DNA from: Spirochaetae bacterium HGW-Spirochaetae-2
Lineage (GTDB): Bacteria > Spirochaetota > Spirochaetia > Sphaerochaetales > Sphaerochaetaceae
DNA length: 32,021 nucleotides
Reading direction: 5' to 3'
NCBI GenBank assembly: GCA_002839355.1
Contig: PGXW01000042.1
Span: 1 to 32,021 of the forward strand
A program made the position numbers and the translations under genes. Shown piece after piece: positions 8,177 through 18,467 of this stretch (its first letter is position 1; each line of letters starts with the position of its first letter). Below the pieces are notes generated by a model. That model made no database searches. It was not told where the DNA came from and saw only the letters and a program-made list of their open reading frames with translations.

Positions 8177-10026
8177 AACTGGTTCCTCTGGTCGGAATCG
8201 GCAATGAATCCGTCGGGAACTTCCCCGTTGGGGACTTGGAACGCCTCGATCAACGAGTTGAGCATGATTTCCGTTTCCGCCGCATTCTCCCCGAGCAACG
8301 AGGCTATCTGCTGGACAGTCTCCAAGCTCTTCTGTATGACCGCATCGGCCTTTTTCACAACCGTTTCCCGCCGAATGGTCGGCGTGGTGATATCCTGGAA
8401 CATGGCTCCCACCAGACGATGGTTTTCTATTGTGAAGAAGGTGACCTTCAGGAATTTCCCTTTGAAGTGCAGCCGGTACTGGCTCGTCTTGCCCTCGGTT
8501 TCGAACTGTTGGGAAAACTCACCATGGAAGGGAACAAACCGATGGAGCGGAAGCCCAGCCACCCTGTCGACCGCCACCGCTCCCAGTTCACCATCCAAAT
8601 CGGCGAACAGGGAGAGAAACGGACTGTTGCAATCGACTATGGAAAGATTCCGGTCGACAATAACCACCCCCATGGGCAACGTACGGAGCATGACATCGAT
8701 CTTGCTTTGTGCCAGCTTTCGCATCTTGGTGACACACATTTCCACCTCGGCCATGCCGTCCAGGTAGGCAATCGCCATATCCCTGCAGGAATTGTATCCG
8801 CAACCACCACAATTCAGTTCGTCGCCGACACTGTTCTTTCCCAAATCGGACAGGGCTTTCGCAATCGCCTCTTCCGAAAATACCCTGCCGGGGGCCCTCC
8901 CCAGGAAATAGTCCCCGGGATTCGTCTGATGCGTCTGCGCAAGCAGTCCGTACCCCTTGTCGAGCATCATCTGTACAAAATCGGAGGGAGGGGAAAAGAC
9001 CGGCCTGTTCGCCGACAACCGCTTCTTCGTAAACCGTGTGGCAGAGGCTTTGCTTACAGCAGATGATCGGAAATTGGACTTGCCCGGTCCATAGATGCAG
9101 CCTCCCTCGCAATTGAGCAATTCGAGAAACGGGGAGGGTTCGTTTTCCCCGGACTTGGCCAGATCGCACAAGGTCTCCATGACATGGTCGACTCCCGAAA
9201 CGGAGACCGCCTGGTCCTGGAACACATCCTTTCCAATACCGAACGATGCGACCATGCCCCCTTCGACCGGATAGAGGGTACTTTCCCCAGCCTCGGCAGG
9301 AAGCATGGCACCGACAGATTCCGTTGTGATCCCATGGTCCTGGATTTCCTTGAGGTCGAGCCCTTCGCTTGCGAACCACGAACGTAACTCCCGAAACGTG
9401 AGGGCCAGATCGGGATACCCGGGCCGTTGGTCCGCCTCAACCTTTTTCGCGATACACGGGCCGATAAACACGATGCCGATATCCTGACCATACAGGTGCC
9501 TTAGATACGCGCTATGGCATTGCAAGGGTGATGGAATCGGAGACAGGTTCCCGATCAATTCCGGATGGTACCTATGCACCAGTTCCACAACAGAGGGACA
9601 AGCAGTGGATATCCATGGGCAGGATCCATTCTTCGCGATATGGTCATCGATAGCCGCCGAGACCAATGTGGCTCCTATCGCGGTCTCGGAGATGTCCGAA
9701 AAGCCCAAGGTCCGCAAGGCAACCAGGACAGCTTCGGGGGTTTCGGTGAACTCAGAGGCATACGAGGGGGCAAGGGATACAAACACCCGTCTTTTGGATG
9801 TGATCAGTTCCCTTGCACGATAGACATCGTTTCGGATCTTCTTCGCATGCGAGGGACACGTGTCGACACATCTTCCACAGGTGATGCATCGGTCCCGCAC
9901 AACGACGGCACGTGCATCCTTGACTTGGATGGATTTCACCGGACACGCCCGGACACATTTGTAGCAGTCCCTGCATTCGGTGAGCTCCGTGTAGATCGGA
10001 TACAGTCTCGAATTCCCGTTACCCAT
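8173..10026 (-). CDS. Putative sensory [FeFe] hydrogenase, group C-like, with PAS domain
   Basis: This 617-residue protein has two 4Fe-4S ferredoxin motifs (C18/21/24/28, C47/50/53/57), an H-cluster domain (80-315), a second 4Fe-4S motif of the CGGCGYNSC type (C406/409/414/431), a PAS domain (about 445-545) and a helical, possibly coiled-coil tail (552-597). H-cluster ligands are C143 (L1), C191 (L2, PCIAKKVE), C306 and C310 (L3). The residue before C143 is Ala142, where catalytic enzymes have the proton-transfer cysteine; this is a feature I recall from sensory HydS proteins. The start ATG 10026 has GGGAG upstream; the longer TTG start lacks support. It overlaps the upstream ferredoxin gene by 8 bases and the phosphatase gene by 4, suggesting redox/H2 sensing feeding that phosphatase. 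Confidence 0.87.
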   Translation of the reverse strand: MGNGNSRLYPIYTELTECRDCYKCVRACPVKSIQVKDARAVVVRDRCITCGRCVDTCPSHAKKIRNDVYRARELITSKRRVFVSLAPSYASEFTETPEAVLVALRTLGFSDISETAIGATLVSAAIDDHIAKNGSCPWISTACPSVVELVHRYHPELIGNLSPIPSPLQCHSAYLRHLYGQDIGIVFIGPCIAKKVEADQRPGYPDLALTFRELRSWFASEGLDLKEIQDHGITTESVGAMLPAEAGESTLYPVEGGMVASFGIGKDVFQDQAVSVSGVDHVMETLCDLAKSGENEPSPFLELLNCEGGCIYGPGKSNFRSSAVSKASATRFTKKRLSANRPVFSPPSDFVQMMLDKGYGLLAQTHQTNPGDYFLGRAPGRVFSEEAIAKALSDLGKNSVGDELNCGGCGYNSCRDMAIAYLDGMAEVEMCVTKMRKLAQSKIDVMLRTLPMGVVIVDRNLSIVDCNSPFLSLFADLDGELGAVAVDRVAGLPLHRFVPFHGEFSQQFETEGKTSQYRLHFKGKFLKVTFFTIENHRLVGAMFQDITTPTIRRETVVKKADAVIQKSLETVQQIASLLGENAAETEIMLNSLIEAFQVPNGEVPDGFIADSDQRNQL

Positions 10027-10282
10027 CGGTCCGCTCCCGCAAGACAAGTTCCTGCTCCAACAGGGCAATCACCTGGTCGGGTCGCACGGATGTGAACAAT
10101 TTGCCACCGATCCTGATATTCGGTCCCTGGGAACAGGTCCCGAGACAGAGGTGCCCGGCCAACTCCACACGAGCCGAGAGTCCGTTCTTCTCAATATGTG
10201 ATTCGAGATATCCGAGGGCCTTGGCATTTCCCCTGGCGAAGCAGGAGCTGCCCATGCAAAGTTCTATAACTAGGGTGTTCAT
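10019..10282 (-). CDS. Thioredoxin-like [2Fe-2S] ferredoxin, first gene of the hydrogenase operon
   Basis: This 87-residue protein carries the four cysteines of the thioredoxin-like 2Fe-2S fold (C9, C14, C46, C50), the same layout as its paralogue at 6703-6966. It probably exchanges electrons with the PAS hydrogenase encoded immediately after it (8-base overlap). The ATG has no recognisable ribosome site, and a promoter lies directly in front of it, so the operon mRNA may be leaderless. It follows rex on the same strand after 132 A/T-rich bases. Confidence 0.83.
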   Translation of the reverse strand: MNTLVIELCMGSSCFARGNAKALGYLESHIEKNGLSARVELAGHLCLGTCSQGPNIRIGGKLFTSVRPDQVIALLEQELVLRERTDG

Positions 10283-10289
10283 GCGAAAA

Positions 10290-10318
10290 AGGATAATGAA
10301 TTATCGAATACTTGTCAA
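10290..10318 (-). promoter_or_regulatory. Promoter of the hydrogenase operon, abutting the start codon
   Basis: On the minus strand, -35 TTGACA (10313-10318) and -10 TATCCT (10290-10295) are 17 bases apart. Only 7 bases separate the -10 from the ATG at 10282, so transcription should start at or next to the start codon. An imperfect inverted repeat with CTTGT/ACAAG arms (10311-10334) covers the -35 and could be an operator; its arm spacing is 4 bases wider than a canonical Rex box. Confidence 0.5.
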
Positions 10319-10414
10319 TTAATATTCTCACAAGACTTTTTAAGAAGAACAAATTCCTATATTATCCGTCATTTAATGCGATATTACCTATTTTAATATA
10401 ACGACATTCACATT

Positions 10415-11065
10415 TTAATGTGTTGAAACCAATTCTGAACAACCACAGTCGAATAAACGTCGGCATTTGGCTGATAGGACGGCGAAGCTGGTGGCAAGAT
10501 CTGTCCGCTGCAATACGACATTCGGTGGCAACCGCAGGTCTTTCGGCGCAAAATTCCAGATAGCCTTGATTCCCGCATCCACCAGTGCGTCCGCAACATC
10601 TTGCGCAGACTCCGCGGGTACAGTTATAACGGCAATATTGATCGCGTGGTCGGCGACATACTGCTTCAACTCATCCATCGGATACACGACAGTCTTACCG
10701 ATAGGTCGTCCGAATTTCGACGAATCCTTGTCGAAGACAGCCACTATCTGAAGGCCATAACTCGCGAAACCCTCATAGCGGGAAAGAGCGACTCCAAGGT
10801 GCCCGGCGCCAATCAGCACCGCATCGGTGGCATTGTCCCAACCGAGATTCTGTATGATGGCGGAAATCAACGACTCGATTTCAAACCCAACCTTGGGCCG
10901 ACCCTCGACACCGGTACCAGCCATGTCCTTTCGGACCTGGATTGGGGTCAAACCAAGTTCACCGGCCAGTTTAGTAGCTGACACCCATTGCTGTCCATCT
11001 TCCTTGTATTGCCGAAGCAATCGAAGATATGAAGGAAACCGTTTGATTGTCGGAATGGAAATCAT
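10415..11065 (-). CDS. rex: Redox-sensing transcriptional repressor Rex
   Basis: This 216-residue repressor senses the NADH/NAD+ ratio and controls fermentation and hydrogenase genes. Residues 1-75 form the winged-helix DNA-binding domain that opens with the family sequence IPTIKRFPSYLR. The Rossmann domain carries GAGHLG (86-91) for nucleotide binding, and the C-terminal helix for domain swapping is present. The length is normal. The ATG follows the HAD gene stop directly (TAGATG) with GGGGAG upstream, so rex is translated with ispH and the phosphatase gene. Placement immediately before the hydrogenase operon makes that operon its most likely local target; this is inference. A palindrome CACATT-TT-AATGTG (10409-10422) spans its stop codon. 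Confidence 0.93.
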   Translation of the reverse strand: MISIPTIKRFPSYLRLLRQYKEDGQQWVSATKLAGELGLTPIQVRKDMAGTGVEGRPKVGFEIESLISAIIQNLGWDNATDAVLIGAGHLGVALSRYEGFASYGLQIVAVFDKDSSKFGRPIGKTVVYPMDELKQYVADHAINIAVITVPAESAQDVADALVDAGIKAIWNFAPKDLRLPPNVVLQRTDLATSFAVLSAKCRRLFDCGCSELVSTH

Positions 11066-11905
11066 CTACTCCCCCTGTTCCATATTCTTATGGTTTGGCA
11101 CCAACGTTCCAACCGAATCAAGTACCAATCTTGGCCGATACGCGAATCTGTTCGGCGTGTCCATATCCGATACGCCGGACAAAACCAAGACAGGATCGAT
11201 GCCACTTTCAATACCGCTTAGGATATCGGTATCCATCCTATCGCCTATGATCGCCGTTTCCTCCCGTTTGCTCTCAAGCCGTTTCAATGCCTGACGCATC
11301 ATGACAGGATTCGGTTTGCCAATAAAATACGGCTCGACTCCAGCTGTACGGGCAATCGGCAGGATAAGGGAACCCGTTGCCGGAACAATCCCCTCCTCGC
11401 TTGGGCCGGTCGCATCGGGGTTGGTCCCGATCAACCGTGCTCCATTGCGCACCAGGCTCACGGCCCGTATCACTGTCTCATAATTATACGTCTTGGATTC
11501 GCCGACGACAACATAATCAGGATTTATATCGTTCATCGAGTATCCAGCCTCATACAACGCGTTGATCAATCCTGCCTCGCCGATCACATAGACGGTTCCA
11601 TGCGGTACTTGGGAGGCCAAGAATCCCGCGGTCGCGAGGGCGGACGTATAGAAGTGGTCGGCATCGATCTCCATTCCCAACCTACGCATCTTCAGTTTCA
11701 GCTCCATGGGCGAACGCTCACTCGAGTTGGTGAGGAACACATACCGTTTCCCCTCTTTCTGCACCCACTCGATGAACTCCCTGACACCAGGCAATAGTCG
11801 GTTGCCATGGTAGATGACTCCATCCATGTCGCAGATGTAAGCCTGCTTGTTCCTGATTTCCTCCAGAATTTCCTCAGACGACGCATACCTGACCGATCTG
11901 TCCAT
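11066..11905 (-). CDS. HAD-superfamily phosphatase, subclass IIA (NagD/PNPase-like)
   Basis: This 279-residue HAD hydrolase has the nucleophile motif DMDGV (26-30), the second motif TNSS (59-62), a Lys in GKPNP (196-200) and GDRMDTD (221-227). The C2 cap of about 150 residues between motifs marks subclass IIA, whose members dephosphorylate nucleotides, sugar phosphates or phosphoglycolate. Substrate cannot be told from sequence. ATG 11905 is chosen because AGGAG lies seven bases upstream; ATG 11911, overlapping the ispH stop (ATGA), is an alternative. A longer open frame to 12136 is out-of-frame ispH sequence. It sits between ispH and rex with no gaps. Confidence 0.88.
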   Translation of the reverse strand: MDRSVRYASSEEILEEIRNKQAYICDMDGVIYHGNRLLPGVREFIEWVQKEGKRYVFLTNSSERSPMELKLKMRRLGMEIDADHFYTSALATAGFLASQVPHGTVYVIGEAGLINALYEAGYSMNDINPDYVVVGESKTYNYETVIRAVSLVRNGARLIGTNPDATGPSEEGIVPATGSLILPIARTAGVEPYFIGKPNPVMMRQALKRLESKREETAIIGDRMDTDILSGIESGIDPVLVLSGVSDMDTPNRFAYRPRLVLDSVGTLVPNHKNMEQGE

Positions 11906-11907
11906 GT

Positions 11908-12771
11908 TCATGCTCCTGATTCCAATGCGGCGATGACCGCATCGATATCCTCGGGAGGAGTAGATGTTCCGGCCGTTACCCCGACCCGTTGGTACGTGAA
12001 GATTTCCCGGGGAATCTCCCGGACCGATTCTATATGCCAAACAGGTAGTCCCTTTTCCTCGACCAGATGGACAAGGGACGTCGTGTTCGCACTCATTCTG
12101 CCACCGATCACAATAACCGCATCCACCTTCGTACACAAATGCGCAATCGCCTCATGTCGTCTGAATGTGGTCGGACAGAGCCGGTTCCCCATTTTCAACC
12201 GACTTCCATACTTTTCCTGCATCATGCTTTTCAACTCTTCATAATGCAATTGGGGGAATGTCGTCTGGGCCATCAAAAGCACCGTGCTGTACCCAAAACC
12301 AGGAAGCCTGTCCACATCTTCCCGAGTCTCTACCACGAGGACAGGAACAAGTTGCTTCGAGTCGTTCCAAACATTGGAGAGCGCGGCGACTTCACTATGG
12401 CCCTTCAATCCAATGACCACGACATGGGTACGGGGATCTCCATTGCGGATCATTCGCTGTGAATAGGCGACAGTCCCGCATGTTCCATCGACCAAAGTGA
12501 ATCCACTCTGCTCGAATTGCTGGCGCAACGGGTCACCGATTCCGTGGGCACGGATAAGCGCGATGCCTGGAGGCCCATCCTGAGGGGTATCGATATGCTG
12601 CATTCCAGCTTGTACAAAACGCTCGACAACTGTGGGGTTATGGATAAACCAGCCTATCGAATACGCAGGAAGAGAGCGTTCCCTTGCAAGGCGCAGGCAC
12701 TCTTGGGCCAACTCGATGACGTGTGCCACGCCATTGCAATATCCCATGATCTGCGATCGTTCAATTACCAA
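11908..12771 (-). CDS. ispH: 4-hydroxy-3-methylbut-2-enyl diphosphate reductase
   Basis: This is the last enzyme of the MEP isoprenoid pathway; it reduces HMBPP to IPP and DMAPP with a 4Fe-4S cluster. The three cluster cysteines are C12, C98 and C199, very close to E. coli IspH numbering. Active-site histidines are visible in FIHNP, IRAHG and GHSE, with the catalytic Glu two residues after the last His. The length of 287 residues is short but complete. The start is probably TTG 12771, because GGAGG at 12778-12782 is six bases upstream; TTG 12777 directly abuts that site. A strong hairpin separates it from secF, and the HAD gene overlaps its end. Confidence 0.93.
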   Translation of the reverse strand: MVIERSQIMGYCNGVAHVIELAQECLRLARERSLPAYSIGWFIHNPTVVERFVQAGMQHIDTPQDGPPGIALIRAHGIGDPLRQQFEQSGFTLVDGTCGTVAYSQRMIRNGDPRTHVVVIGLKGHSEVAALSNVWNDSKQLVPVLVVETREDVDRLPGFGYSTVLLMAQTTFPQLHYEELKSMMQEKYGSRLKMGNRLCPTTFRRHEAIAHLCTKVDAVIVIGGRMSANTTSLVHLVEEKGLPVWHIESVREIPREIFTYQRVGVTAGTSTPPEDIDAVIAALESGA

Positions 12772-12791
12772 TACCAACCTCCAAACAAGTA

Positions 12792-12823
12792 GGCCGCCAG
12801 CGCAGGATTCCCACGAGGCGGCC
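12792..12823 (-). terminator. Hairpin between secF and ispH, possible terminator or attenuator
   Basis: GGCCGCC (12792-12798) and GGCGGCC (12817-12823) form a 7-bp GC stem with an 18-base loop. On the minus strand it is followed by TACTTGTTT, a weak U-tract, and then by the ispH ribosome site. It may end the sec transcript in part, or only stabilise its 3' end. Confidence 0.45.
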
Positions 12824-12854
12824 CATCATATCGATTAGTAGCAGGAACCCATTA

Positions 12855-14159
12855 TCACTTCTTCTGCTGGCGCTTGCCTTTCAGCTTGCGTTCCGAAGTG
12901 GGAATCTCGGTTTCCACTGCGTCGTGGGTTACCTCGGCAACAGGCACCTCTGCAATCTGCTGTTCGGGCGTATGGTTTCCGTGATCCTCTTTCTTCTTGG
13001 TGATCCAGAGCAGAAGCGATGGAGCAAGGAAATTGCAGGAATAGGCTCCCACAAGAATTCCGAATACCATTTCGATCGCGAACAGCTGGATCGCTCCCGA
13101 AGCCAGGATGGCAAGGGGAAGAATCGCGAATATCGTTGTCAATGACGAGAAAAGTGTTCTGGACAATGACTGCGATACGCTGGTATCGATCAACTGCATC
13201 ATGGAAAGATCCTTGAGCAAAGGTTTGTTTTCCCGAATCCGATCAAAGATAACGATGACGTTGTTCAGGGAATACCCGATGATGGTCAACAAGGCCGCGA
13301 TCGTAGTACTCGAGACTTCAAGCTTGAGCAATACGATGAATCCGATCAGGACAAACGTATCGTGCACCAACGTGATGATTGCCGCCAAGGCATAGGCCAG
13401 TTTGAACCTGAACCAGATGTACAGGAGAATCAGGGTGATTGAGACGATTACGATGAGAATCGAACCTGAAACCAGTGTAGAGGAGTACTTTGGACCAACA
13501 AAGTCGGACTGCAGGACCACAATGGAGTCGGATCCGAAACTGTTGCCCAAGGCCTTGCCGACAGAAGCCGAAATCGCATCCTCGGCAAGGTTGTCGTCAT
13601 TCGCCAGACGGATCTGGAATACTTGGCGATAATTGTCTCCGACTACCTGCACCTGCGCCGAATCGCCGAGAGCCTCACGCATTTCATCGATGGTGATGTA
13701 TGAGGCAGTCTCCGGATTCGAACTGTTGAGTACGAAAGGAGTCTCGGACAACGAGGCCGGAAGCCCGAAACCGGTGATCAGACCCGAAGTGGCCAGGCCA
13801 GCGTCGACAGCCGTCGCTACCACACCTGGGACCGAAGAGGAGATGGCTGCCGCCAACGCTCCTACTGTCGGATAATCTACCGGACTGAACTCCTGATACC
13901 TGGAACCCGAGGAATCACGGGAGACGAGTGTTACCGTACCGTCGGTCACGTTGAGCGTGACGGTATCCGCACCACCATACACGATGGAGACAGCGGCGGG
14001 AGCGATCTGGACGCGCTGTGAGAATCCACTCTGGAAATCGATTCCCAGATTGAAACCTCCAAACGCTATGTACGAGACCAACCCAACCAGGAGAAGGAGG
14101 ACGGAAACGACAATTGCCAAAAAGCGGAATTTTGTGATTGGATAAATTTTCTTAGCCAT
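12855..14159 (-). CDS. secF: Protein translocase subunit SecF
   Basis: This 434-residue RND-type membrane protein pairs with SecD and uses the proton motive force to drive late steps of Sec export. The first membrane helix is at about 11-34, followed by the SecF signature region, here GIDFQSG (39-45) instead of the usual GIDFTGG. A large periplasmic domain (about 50-230) precedes five C-terminal helices with the QSLSRT segment. About 60 residues after the last helix are a charged tail rich in Lys and Glu. The protein is longer than E. coli SecF. The start has GGAGG eight bases upstream, two bases after the secD stop. Confidence 0.95.
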   Translation of the reverse strand: MAKKIYPITKFRFLAIVVSVLLLLVGLVSYIAFGGFNLGIDFQSGFSQRVQIAPAAVSIVYGGADTVTLNVTDGTVTLVSRDSSGSRYQEFSPVDYPTVGALAAAISSSVPGVVATAVDAGLATSGLITGFGLPASLSETPFVLNSSNPETASYITIDEMREALGDSAQVQVVGDNYRQVFQIRLANDDNLAEDAISASVGKALGNSFGSDSIVVLQSDFVGPKYSSTLVSGSILIVIVSITLILLYIWFRFKLAYALAAIITLVHDTFVLIGFIVLLKLEVSSTTIAALLTIIGYSLNNVIVIFDRIRENKPLLKDLSMMQLIDTSVSQSLSRTLFSSLTTIFAILPLAILASGAIQLFAIEMVFGILVGAYSCNFLAPSLLLWITKKKEDHGNHTPEQQIAEVPVAEVTHDAVETEIPTSERKLKGKRQQKK

Positions 14160-14161
14160 GG

Positions 14162-15886
14162 TTACTTTTTCCTCCAGCTAATGCTCAGCCGAGGATTTTT
14201 CCCGGAGAGGGATGCATCGTACATCAGCTTCACAACAAACAGGGCGTTGAACATTGAGCTGACAATACCGACTGCCAGCGTATTGGCGAAGCCTTTGACT
14301 GAACCGGATCCAAGTTGGGAGAGCACAAGCGCAGCGATTATCGTAGTTACGTTCGCATCCATGATGGTCCAGAAAGCTTTGGCGAATCCCGCTTTGACGG
14401 AAGCTGCCGCGCTTTTGCCGTATGCCAACTCTTCCTTGATACGTTCAAGGATAATGACATTCGCATCGACGGCCATACCTACAGTGAGGACCAGACCAGC
14501 GATACTGGTTAGGGTCAACGTCAAGTTGAATGCAGACAATATGGCAAGCAGGATCACAAGGTTGAACACCAATGCGATATCGGCATACAAACCGCTACCC
14601 TTGTAGATGACTACCATGAAAATGAAGACAAGACCGAGACCGATCAGGATCGCAACCAGACCGGCACGGACGGTGTCCTCACCAAGCGAGGCTCCGACAC
14701 CCTGCTGACTGACAACAATCAACTCGATCGGCAACGCCGCGGTTTTCAGCACAATTGAAAGGTCATACGCTTCGGCTTGACCGAATCCGGTGATCTGGAC
14801 GCTGTTGCGGATAGGTTCGGTTATGGTGGCCATAGCCTTGACCTTCCCGTCCTGCACAACAGCCATCAATTCGCCGGTATTCGTCGAAGTCAATTTGTAG
14901 AAGATTTCACCACCGGTGGAATCAAGCTCGAAATTGACTGTCGGTTGACCGGTGATCGGATTCGATCCTGTCACCGCATTGGCGATATGGATTCCATCGA
15001 GACCGATCTCCTCGTTGATGACCACGTAGCTGGACAATTCGTCCAGTCCGTACTTGTCGTTGACATAATAACCGGTTGCGACTTTACCTGCGGGTAGGAA
15101 GTCGGGTTGCTTCAATTGTCCGGCATCGGTAAACACTTCACCAGGATTCTCGGTGAAATAGGTGTTCAGCCGGGCAGTCATTTCCTGATCTACAATCTGG
15201 AAGGTCAACGAACCCTTGCCACGAAGGAAGGAGTTGACCCGCTCGGGGTCGGCCGCACCGGGAATCTCGATAAGAATCTGGTCTGTCCCCTGGATCCGGA
15301 TATCGGGTTCGGTGACACCGAACTGGTCGATACGTTCATTGAGGATCGCAATGTCCTCATTCAACAAAGCCGTGACATCGCCACCCGACAGACGGGTGCC
15401 GGTCTTGGCTTCGTATGCCTCGACATCGGCTTCAAGGAGAATGCTCATACCACCACGGAGATCGAGACCCAACTGCAGGACTTTGCCGCTGAGAGTCTTG
15501 AGCTCCAACAACTGCGATCGATAGTTGTTCTCCAGGGCGTCGAACAGATCCTGCTCGGTATAGAAACCCCTGAAGACAGACTCGACAGTCCAGGAACGGG
15601 GAACATCCCGCTTCATTGACTTGTAGTTATCCTTGGCGATGGGAATCAGGAATCCATTGGCTTCAGGCAACGGTGCGGAAGGATTCGAAGCAATCAACGA
15701 CTTCAGCTCACGCAAGTCTCTGGTAGCTTGACCCAATGCATACTCCCGAATCTGGATTTTTGAGCCAGTCGCAAGATCTTTTGTCTCCTGAGGTACCATA
15801 GTGTACCATTTGATGGTCGGAAATAGGAAAATTCCACAAACCACCACAACCAGAAGAACGATGAACAATCGCCCTCGTTTTTTCAT
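14162..15886 (-). CDS. secD: Protein translocase subunit SecD
   Basis: This 574-residue partner of SecF has an N-terminal membrane helix (about 7-23), the signature LGLDLRGG (139-146), a large P1 periplasmic domain and a C-terminal bundle of membrane helices (about 395-560) with the VGMAVDANVIILERIKE region. It helps to pull exported proteins across the membrane. GGAGAG precedes the ATG. It is placed between yajC and secF with gaps of 27 and 2 bases, the classical operon order. Confidence 0.96.
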   Translation of the reverse strand: MKKRGRLFIVLLVVVVCGIFLFPTIKWYTMVPQETKDLATGSKIQIREYALGQATRDLRELKSLIASNPSAPLPEANGFLIPIAKDNYKSMKRDVPRSWTVESVFRGFYTEQDLFDALENNYRSQLLELKTLSGKVLQLGLDLRGGMSILLEADVEAYEAKTGTRLSGGDVTALLNEDIAILNERIDQFGVTEPDIRIQGTDQILIEIPGAADPERVNSFLRGKGSLTFQIVDQEMTARLNTYFTENPGEVFTDAGQLKQPDFLPAGKVATGYYVNDKYGLDELSSYVVINEEIGLDGIHIANAVTGSNPITGQPTVNFELDSTGGEIFYKLTSTNTGELMAVVQDGKVKAMATITEPIRNSVQITGFGQAEAYDLSIVLKTAALPIELIVVSQQGVGASLGEDTVRAGLVAILIGLGLVFIFMVVIYKGSGLYADIALVFNLVILLAILSAFNLTLTLTSIAGLVLTVGMAVDANVIILERIKEELAYGKSAAASVKAGFAKAFWTIMDANVTTIIAALVLSQLGSGSVKGFANTLAVGIVSSMFNALFVVKLMYDASLSGKNPRLSISWRKK

Positions 15887-15913
15887 GATGCTCTCCGTAT
15901 GATATCGATGTCT

Positions 15914-16426
15914 TTACTTGGTCTCGTTCTTTTCCGCGTCGTCTTCTGCGGCAGCAGGGGTCTCTTCGACAATCACCGCATCCTCGACCGGTTCCGACTT
16001 GGCGGAAGCGCCCCGTTTCTTCTTGGCGGGAGCTTCGACAGTTTCTGCCTTGGCTTCCTCTTTCGCGGGCTTCTCGGCTTTTGCGGATGCGGCAGTCTCT
16101 GCTTTCCTGTCTAGGATCTGGGCAATGGCATTCTTCGAGAATTCAATTCTCGTATTGTCATCGACTTTCACCACAACGGTAGTCTCCTTAACGGTGACAA
16201 TAGTACCGCGAATACCGCCGATCGAAACAACCTTGTCTCCCTTCTTCATGGATGAGAGCATGTTCTTCGTCTCTTTGTCCCGCTTCTTTTGCGGTCTGAT
16301 GATCAAGAAATAGAAAATCAGGATGATGAGCCCGAAGGTAATGAAAGTGGTTGTCATGGAGCCGGTCGAACCTGCCGAACCTGCCGTGGCACCTTGTGTT
16401 CCCAAGGTCGTCAGCAATGCATTCAT
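15914..16426 (-). CDS. yajC: Preprotein translocase accessory subunit YajC with long acidic/basic tail
   Basis: This 170-residue small membrane protein of the SecDF-YajC complex has one transmembrane helix at about 26-43, followed by the family RPQKKR segment (44-49) and the conserved domain to about residue 105. The remaining 65 residues are a low-complexity Ala/Glu/Lys tail, making it much longer than E. coli YajC (110). TGAGG lies about ten bases before the ATG. It is the first gene of yajC-secD-secF. Confidence 0.93.
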   Translation of the reverse strand: MNALLTTLGTQGATAGSAGSTGSMTTTFITFGLIILIFYFLIIRPQKKRDKETKNMLSSMKKGDKVVSIGGIRGTIVTVKETTVVVKVDDNTRIEFSKNAIAQILDRKAETAASAKAEKPAKEEAKAETVEAPAKKKRGASAKSEPVEDAVIVEETPAAAEDDAEKNETK

Positions 16427-16471
16427 ACTAGTATAACCTCACTATTGGGTTTGAAATTTTACGTACCGCTT

Positions 16472-16501
16472 AACGTACCATGTTACCCTTGCAGTAGTCA
16501 A
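16472..16501 (-). promoter_or_regulatory. Candidate promoter of yajC-secDF
   Basis: On the minus strand, -35 TTGACT (16496-16501) and a weak -10 TACGTT (16472-16477) are 18 bases apart, 45 bases before yajC. A direct repeat GGTACGT occurs twice just downstream (about 16462-16480). Confidence 0.4.
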
Positions 16502-16557
16502 GTTTGATATCAGGACCCTTAGGGACTGGGAAAAAGCGTTCTATACTGTGGCAACAT

Positions 16558-16597
16558 AAGAAGAAAGGGTGGACTCCAGGATTACTGGAATCCACCC
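16558..16597 (-). terminator. Rho-independent terminator of groEL
   Basis: On the minus strand GGGTGGATTCCAG pairs with CTGGAGTCCACCC (16567-16597) in a stem of about 13 bp with one wobble and a short loop. It is followed by TTTCTTCTT and lies 27 bases after the groEL stop. Confidence 0.88.
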
Positions 16598-16624
16598 TGA
16601 TACTATCGGATGGGCACAGATGGT

Positions 16625-18385
<1,761 letters not shown>

Positions 18386-18467
18386 TCATGAACAGCAACA
18401 GCAAAATTGAAAATTTCTCAACGGCAACCGGCTATACTTTTTTCCCCTTCCATGACAGAGTCCTTCC

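Noticed and set aside
10311-10334. A confident Rex operator
   Set aside because: Only the outer five bases of each arm match and the spacing is 4 bases longer than known Rex sites, so it is kept as a candidate only.
11906-12136. N-terminal extension of the HAD phosphatase
   Set aside because: The extension is out-of-frame ispH sequence rich in Gly, Arg and Cys; the HAD fold begins after the ATG at 11905.
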